Source: an uncultured Comamonadaceae bacterium (GTDB lineage Bacteria > Pseudomonadota > Gammaproteobacteria > Burkholderiales > Burkholderiaceae). Taken from it: 23,401 nt of DNA. Position numbers and translations under genes: made by a program. Numbering within the stretch: position 1 is the stretch's first letter; each line of letters opens with the position of its first letter. Below are positions 20,151 through 23,401 of this stretch, piece after piece. The DNA is taken from contig CAMLSD010000081.1 of assembly GCA_946482595.1 (NCBI GenBank), forward strand, positions 1 to 23,401, given 5' to 3'. The notes under the pieces are model-generated. The model was not told the origin of the DNA. It saw nothing but the letters and a program-made list of their open reading frames with translations, and did no database searches.

Positions 20151-21323
20151 TTGAGGGTCAGCACACTGCGCGTGGGGCTGCCGCTGTTGGTGGCGGCATG
20201 GCTGGGCTGCGCCACGGCCACCGAGAGGGGCCGGATGGTGGTCTCGCCCTGTGCCGCGGCACCGGCCTCCACGGCTGACGGAGCCGATGCCCCCCTGCAG
20301 GCCGACCTGTGCAGCATCGTGGCCGGCTTTCGGGCCCACCGCGCCAACCTGCACAGCCTGATCGTGATGCGTGAGGGACACATGCTGGTCGAGGTGTATC
20401 GCGACGGCGCCGACAAGGGGCTCTACAGCCTGTGGGCGACGCACCGCGCCTTTGGCCCGGACGACCTGCACGACATGCGGTCGATCACCAAGAGCGTGAT
20501 CGCGCTGGCCTACGGCGTGCTCGCACAGCGTGGCGAAGTGCCGGGGCTCGACGTGCCGCTGGCCAGCCTGTATCCGGCGCAGGCGGCGCTGTTCGAGGGC
20601 GGGCGAGGCAACATCCGCATTCGGGACCTGCTCACCATGAGTGCCGGCCTGGACTGGAACGAGCCGTCGCCGGTGCGGCGCACCCACCAGGATGACCAGC
20701 CGGGGCTCATGCTGCGCGACCGCCTGTGGCTCGTGTTCAGCCGCGAGCCGTTGGCCGCACCGGGTGTGCAGTTCACCTACAGCGGCGGCTTGACCTCGGT
20801 GCTGGCCGACGTGATGGAGCGGGCCACGGGCCGGCCGGTGTCGGAGCTGGTCGATGTCACCCTGTTCCAGCCGCTGGGCATCACCGAGTGGGCCTGGGAG
20901 CGCGACCTGCGCGGGCGGCCGGTGGCATTCGCCGGCTTGCGGCTGAAGCCACGTGACCTGGCCAGGCTGGGCGAACTGGTGCGCCGTCGAGGTACCTGGG
21001 CCGGGGTGCAGCTCGTGCCGGCGGCCTGGATAGACACGATGACCGCCCCCCACATCGTCGCCGACGCTCGCTATGGCTACGGCCTGCAGTGGTGGGTGAG
21101 GACCTACCCGATCGGAGGGACGCCGGTGCGGGTGGCCGAAGCCATCGGCAACGGCGGGCAGCGGGTGTTCGTCGCGCCCACGCTGAGCCTGGTGGTTGCA
21201 CTGACGGGCGGCGACTATGGCAGCCCGGAGATCCTGGCCGTTGAAGATGGGCTGTTTGTCGCTATCGCGCAGGCCGTTGCGGCGGCAGATCAGCGCGCCT
21301 GGGAGGCCAGCCCGGCCAGATAG
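20151..21323 (+). CDS. Exported beta-lactamase-fold serine hydrolase
   Basis: A 390-residue protein of the class C beta-lactamase/esterase family. The nucleophile motif is SITK (Ser111, Lys114), the second motif is Tyr210-Ser-Gly in FTYSGGLTSVL (most relatives have YxN), and GNGGQRVFV fits the third motif. IRIRDLLTMSAGLDWNE is a family block. Residues 1-20 (RVSTLRVGLPLLVAAWLGCA) look like a signal peptide; a cysteine follows the hydrophobic run, but the preceding residues (WLG) do not make a standard lipobox. The start is TTG at 20151, supported by AAGGGAG with 7 nt spacing. Substrate unknown: esterase, amidase or peptidase activity are all seen in the family. The 3' end overlaps the convergent TetR gene by 34 bp. 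Confidence 0.88.
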   Translation: MRVSTLRVGLPLLVAAWLGCATATERGRMVVSPCAAAPASTADGADAPLQADLCSIVAGFRAHRANLHSLIVMREGHMLVEVYRDGADKGLYSLWATHRAFGPDDLHDMRSITKSVIALAYGVLAQRGEVPGLDVPLASLYPAQAALFEGGRGNIRIRDLLTMSAGLDWNEPSPVRRTHQDDQPGLMLRDRLWLVFSREPLAAPGVQFTYSGGLTSVLADVMERATGRPVSELVDVTLFQPLGITEWAWERDLRGRPVAFAGLRLKPRDLARLGELVRRRGTWAGVQLVPAAWIDTMTAPHIVADARYGYGLQWWVRTYPIGGTPVRVAEAIGNGGQRVFVAPTLSLVVALTGGDYGSPEILAVEDGLFVAIAQAVAAADQRAWEASPAR

Positions 21324-21943
21324 GCCTCGACCAGCCGCCGGGTGTCGGCCTGGAGTCGGGCCAGGTCACCCGGCAGGCGGGTGGTGTGCTCGGTGATGGC
21401 GCGCGCCACGCCGAGCACCGCCTGGGCCAGCACGAACAGCTGCGTCGCGTCGATCGGATGGCCGGTGGTCGGGCTGTTCGGGTGGCGAGCGATCTCGGTG
21501 ATCAGCGCATGGATCTGCTGGCTGTCGTCGGCGCCCAGGCCGGCGCCGAGGTAGGTGCTGAGCACCGTGCGCCGGTAGGCCGGGTCGGTGGCGTGACGTT
21601 CGAACAGCGCGGCCAGCACGGCGCCCAACGCATCCTGCCCGCCGGCGTGATCGAGCGCCCGGCGCACGTGATCCCGGTCGGCCTGCAGCAGCTCGCGGGC
21701 CAGGGCGATCAGGATGGTCTGCTTGTTGGCGAAGTAGCCATACAGCGTGCCGATGCTCACGCCGGCCCGTTCGGCGATGCGGTTGGTGTTGAACCCGTCC
21801 GGGCCGTGGGCCCGCAGGATCTCGGCCGCAGCCTGCAGGATCACGGCCACCGTCTCGCGCGAGCGGCGCTGGTTGGGGCTGCGGCGCGCGGCTCTCGCGG
21901 GTTTGGGCCGGGCGCGCGTGGAGGACGGGGGCTGGGCGGGCAT
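21290..21943 (-). CDS. TetR/AcrR family transcriptional regulator
   Basis: A 217-residue regulator. A basic N-terminal arm (1-27, rich in Ala/Arg/Pro) is followed by the TetR helix-turn-helix: VILQAAAEILRAHGPDGFNT, then RIAERAGVSIGTLYGYFANK and QTILIALARELL. The C-terminal two thirds form the usual ligand-binding and dimerisation helices; the ligand is unknown. It is convergent with the serine hydrolase gene (34 bp overlap) and divergent from the unknown small gene 380 bp away. Its target is not evident from sequence; no clear palindrome next to its own start was found. Confidence 0.92.
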   Translation of the reverse strand: MPAQPPSSTRARPKPARAARRSPNQRRSRETVAVILQAAAEILRAHGPDGFNTNRIAERAGVSIGTLYGYFANKQTILIALARELLQADRDHVRRALDHAGGQDALGAVLAALFERHATDPAYRRTVLSTYLGAGLGADDSQQIHALITEIARHPNSPTTGHPIDATQLFVLAQAVLGVARAITEHTTRLPGDLARLQADTRRLVEAYLAGLASQAR

Positions 21944-22322
21944 GTGCGCATGGTGCCACCCCGGGCGACCCTTGGGCGCCCGTCAGTGGGTCACCCGGTG
22001 CGGCGGCCATGGGCCCGGCCGAGCTGGGGAAAAGCCAGTCGGCTATCATCGGGGGCCTGGTTTGGGGTCGGGCAGGGTGTGTCATCTGCCGTCAGCGCCT
22101 GTGCATCGCCGCGCAGCGTTGAGCCCATGCGAGGCCGCCCCGTCGAGCCTTGCCGCTCGCCCTCAACCCGTCCACACGCAACGCGCCGCCCTCGTCCTGC
22201 ACGGGGGTTCGTGGTCAGCGCCACGCTCGAGGCCACCGTTGCATCGCCCGTCTGCCCGTCCGCCCATGGACGTGCAACCACAAGACGTCTCGTGGGTTGC
22301 TCCATTCCCCGAAGGATTCTCC
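21944..22322. other. 379 bp intergenic region, no gene supported
   Basis: Divergent gap between the TetR gene and the small unknown gene. A TATCAT hexamer at 22044-22049 could be a -10 for the plus-strand gene, with no good -35. Open frames crossing it are basic and low-complexity and look like chance GC-rich frames. GAAGGA at 22311-22316 is the ribosome site of the following gene. Confidence 0.5.
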
Positions 22323-22721
22323 ATGCCCGCAACGGACACCCTGCAACAGCATGCCGCGCACCTGGCGCGATTTGTCAACGAAACCTGCAGCCGCACGCTC
22401 AACCACTTTGCCCAGGAAGCCCGGCTCGACGGCGAAACCCTGCAACAGGCGGTGGAGCGTTATGAGATCGACTACGCCTGGCATGTGCTGGGCGCGCCCG
22501 TGACCCGGGAGCGATCGGTGTCGCTGCTGGAAACCCGCCTGGCGCAGCCCGCCACCGACACGCAGAAGGCCTATGTGGCCAAGGTGCTGCAGTCGGCTGC
22601 TGCCGGCATGGCGCCCGAGGCCCTGATGAGCTTCGACAACGACGTGCCCGAACTGCTGGCCGACATCCTGTATGTCTGGCTCAAGACGCAGCCCGAAGTG
22701 CCCGCCGAAGCCCTCAGCTGA
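22323..22721 (+). CDS. Hypothetical protein, 132 residues
   Basis: I do not recognise this gene. It encodes an acidic, soluble, mostly helical protein without cysteine pairs, membrane segments or a signal peptide (starts MPATDTLQQHAAHLARFVNE; ends EVPAEALS). A middle part, SVSLLETRLAQPATDTQKAY, and the tail FDNDVPELLADILYVWLKTQ look like amphipathic helices. ATG at 22323 has GAAGGA 6 nt upstream. An in-frame ATG at 22266 would add 19 residues but has no ribosome site. Codon use is normal for the window, so it is likely real. The next gene is a chemoreceptor 168 bp downstream. Confidence 0.7.
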   Translation: MPATDTLQQHAAHLARFVNETCSRTLNHFAQEARLDGETLQQAVERYEIDYAWHVLGAPVTRERSVSLLETRLAQPATDTQKAYVAKVLQSAAAGMAPEALMSFDNDVPELLADILYVWLKTQPEVPAEALS

Positions 22722-22889
22722 ACACTGGCTGAAGGTCGGCAAGCAGCGGGCCGCCAGGCTATCGCTGCAGTAGATTCAATTCATCGGACGAATCATCAAC
22801 TTTGCCGCACCGGTGACGAAATGCTCCCGGGGCCCGAGCGCCAGCAGTCCTGGACGCAGGCCCCATGTCCACACCCAGGAGCAGTCAAG

Positions 22890-23401
22890 ATGGTGTTCGG
22901 TTCAGTGACGGTGCGCTCACGGCTTGCCGTGGGCTTTGGTTCGCTGTTGGCGGTGCTGGTGGCCGTGACGGCGATGGCCGTGGTCAAGGTGCAGTCGATC
23001 AAGACGGCACTGGTGGCCAACAGCACGGAACACGCGCTCATCCAGCGCTATGCGATCAATTTTCGCGGGTCGGCGCATGACCGGGCGATTGCCGTGCGCG
23101 ATGTGACCCTGAGCGATGCCGAGGCGGATCGAGCCAGGGAACTGGCCACGATCGAGCGGCTGGCCCGGTTCTATGCCGAGTCGGCCGCGCCGCTGGAACA
23201 ACTGATGCAGACCTCGGCCGATGCGGCCGACATCCGGCCGCTGTATGCCGCGATCCAGTCCATCGAGGCCCGCGCGGTGGCGTCGACTCAGGATGTGATA
23301 GGTCGAGTGGCGGGTGGCGATGCCGATGGCGCCAAGCAGGTGCTCTGGCGTGACACCAAGCCGCTCTACGAGCAGTGGCTGGCCGCGATCAACAAGCTCA
23401 T
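22890..23401 (+). CDS. Methyl-accepting chemotaxis protein, N-terminal part (cut by window end)
   Basis: 170 codons are present with no stop. The start MVFGSVTVRSRLAVGFGSLL leads into a membrane helix (about 10-33), and the following residues form a four-helix-bundle ligand-binding domain of the 4HB_MCP type (about 34 onward: STEHALIQRYAINFRGSAHD, then RAIAVRDVTLSDAEADRARE). The conserved signalling tip would be beyond the window, so the chemoreceptor call rests on the N-terminal pattern; a 4HB sensor kinase is the alternative. AGGAG (22877-22881) stands 8 nt before the ATG. Confidence 0.8.
   Translation, partial: MVFGSVTVRSRLAVGFGSLLAVLVAVTAMAVVKVQSIKTALVANSTEHALIQRYAINFRGSAHDRAIAVRDVTLSDAEADRARELATIERLARFYAESAAPLEQLMQTSADAADIRPLYAAIQSIEARAVASTQDVIGRVAGGDADGAKQVLWRDTKPLYEQWLAAINKL

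Noticed and set aside
22763..22800. Motility sigma factor (FliA) promoter before the chemoreceptor gene
   Set aside because: Only a loose match; the region shows a GATTC / GAATC inverted repeat but no proper TAAA and GCCGATAA pair at the right spacing.

Overview
This 23.4 kb window is GC-rich, densely coding bacterial chromosome. The gene content (proA, queC, lemA-M48 protease, rsmB-DUF4390-ntrY-short ntrX, a tRNA cluster, flavocytochrome c genes) and the codon use point to a betaproteobacterium of the order Burkholderiales, probably the Comamonadaceae / Rubrivivax-Leptothrix-Sphaerotilus group. That placement is an inference from gene order and protein style; no search was run.

Layout. 1-993 (minus): patatin-like phospholipase, cut by the window edge. 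1099-4206 (plus): AEC-family transporter, proA (proline synthesis), queC (queuosine precursor). 4265-8577 (plus): a promoter, a 14-codon leader ORF coupled to lemA, a large membrane M48 metallopeptidase, then a c-type cytochrome and a sulfide-dehydrogenase flavoprotein (fccA/fccB-like) that start on the protease stop codon. 8613-8888: three tandem 81-82 bp hairpin repeats followed by a rho-independent terminator. 8934-13856 (plus): rsmB, a DUF4390 exported protein, an NtrY-like sensor kinase and a short NtrX-like response regulator, tightly packed. 13857-14260: promoter and four tRNA genes (Phe, Asn, Gly, Thr) with an internal terminator.

From 14261 the character changes to accessory DNA: coding-like debris beside tRNA-Thr, a SnoaL/NTF2-like gene, the last 44 codons of an ECF sigma factor without its front part, and a GNAT acetyltransferase. 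Next comes a 366 bp control region with two related palindromes, leading into two small membrane-protein genes and a SAM methyltransferase. This is the best candidate in the window for an undescribed system. Then come a divergent pair (DJ-1/PfpI protein and MocR/GntR-aminotransferase regulator) sharing a control region with a direct repeat, an exported beta-lactamase-fold serine hydrolase, a convergent TetR regulator, a small unknown protein, and the start of a methyl-accepting chemotaxis protein cut by the window edge.

Themes. Several genes (AEC transporter, proA, rsmB, MocR) have a sigma70 -10-like hexamer only 5-8 nt before the start codon and no Shine-Dalgarno, as expected for leaderless mRNAs. 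Many others are joined by ATGA or GTGA overlaps. Both convergent protein-gene pairs in the accessory part overlap at their 3' ends by 34 bp.
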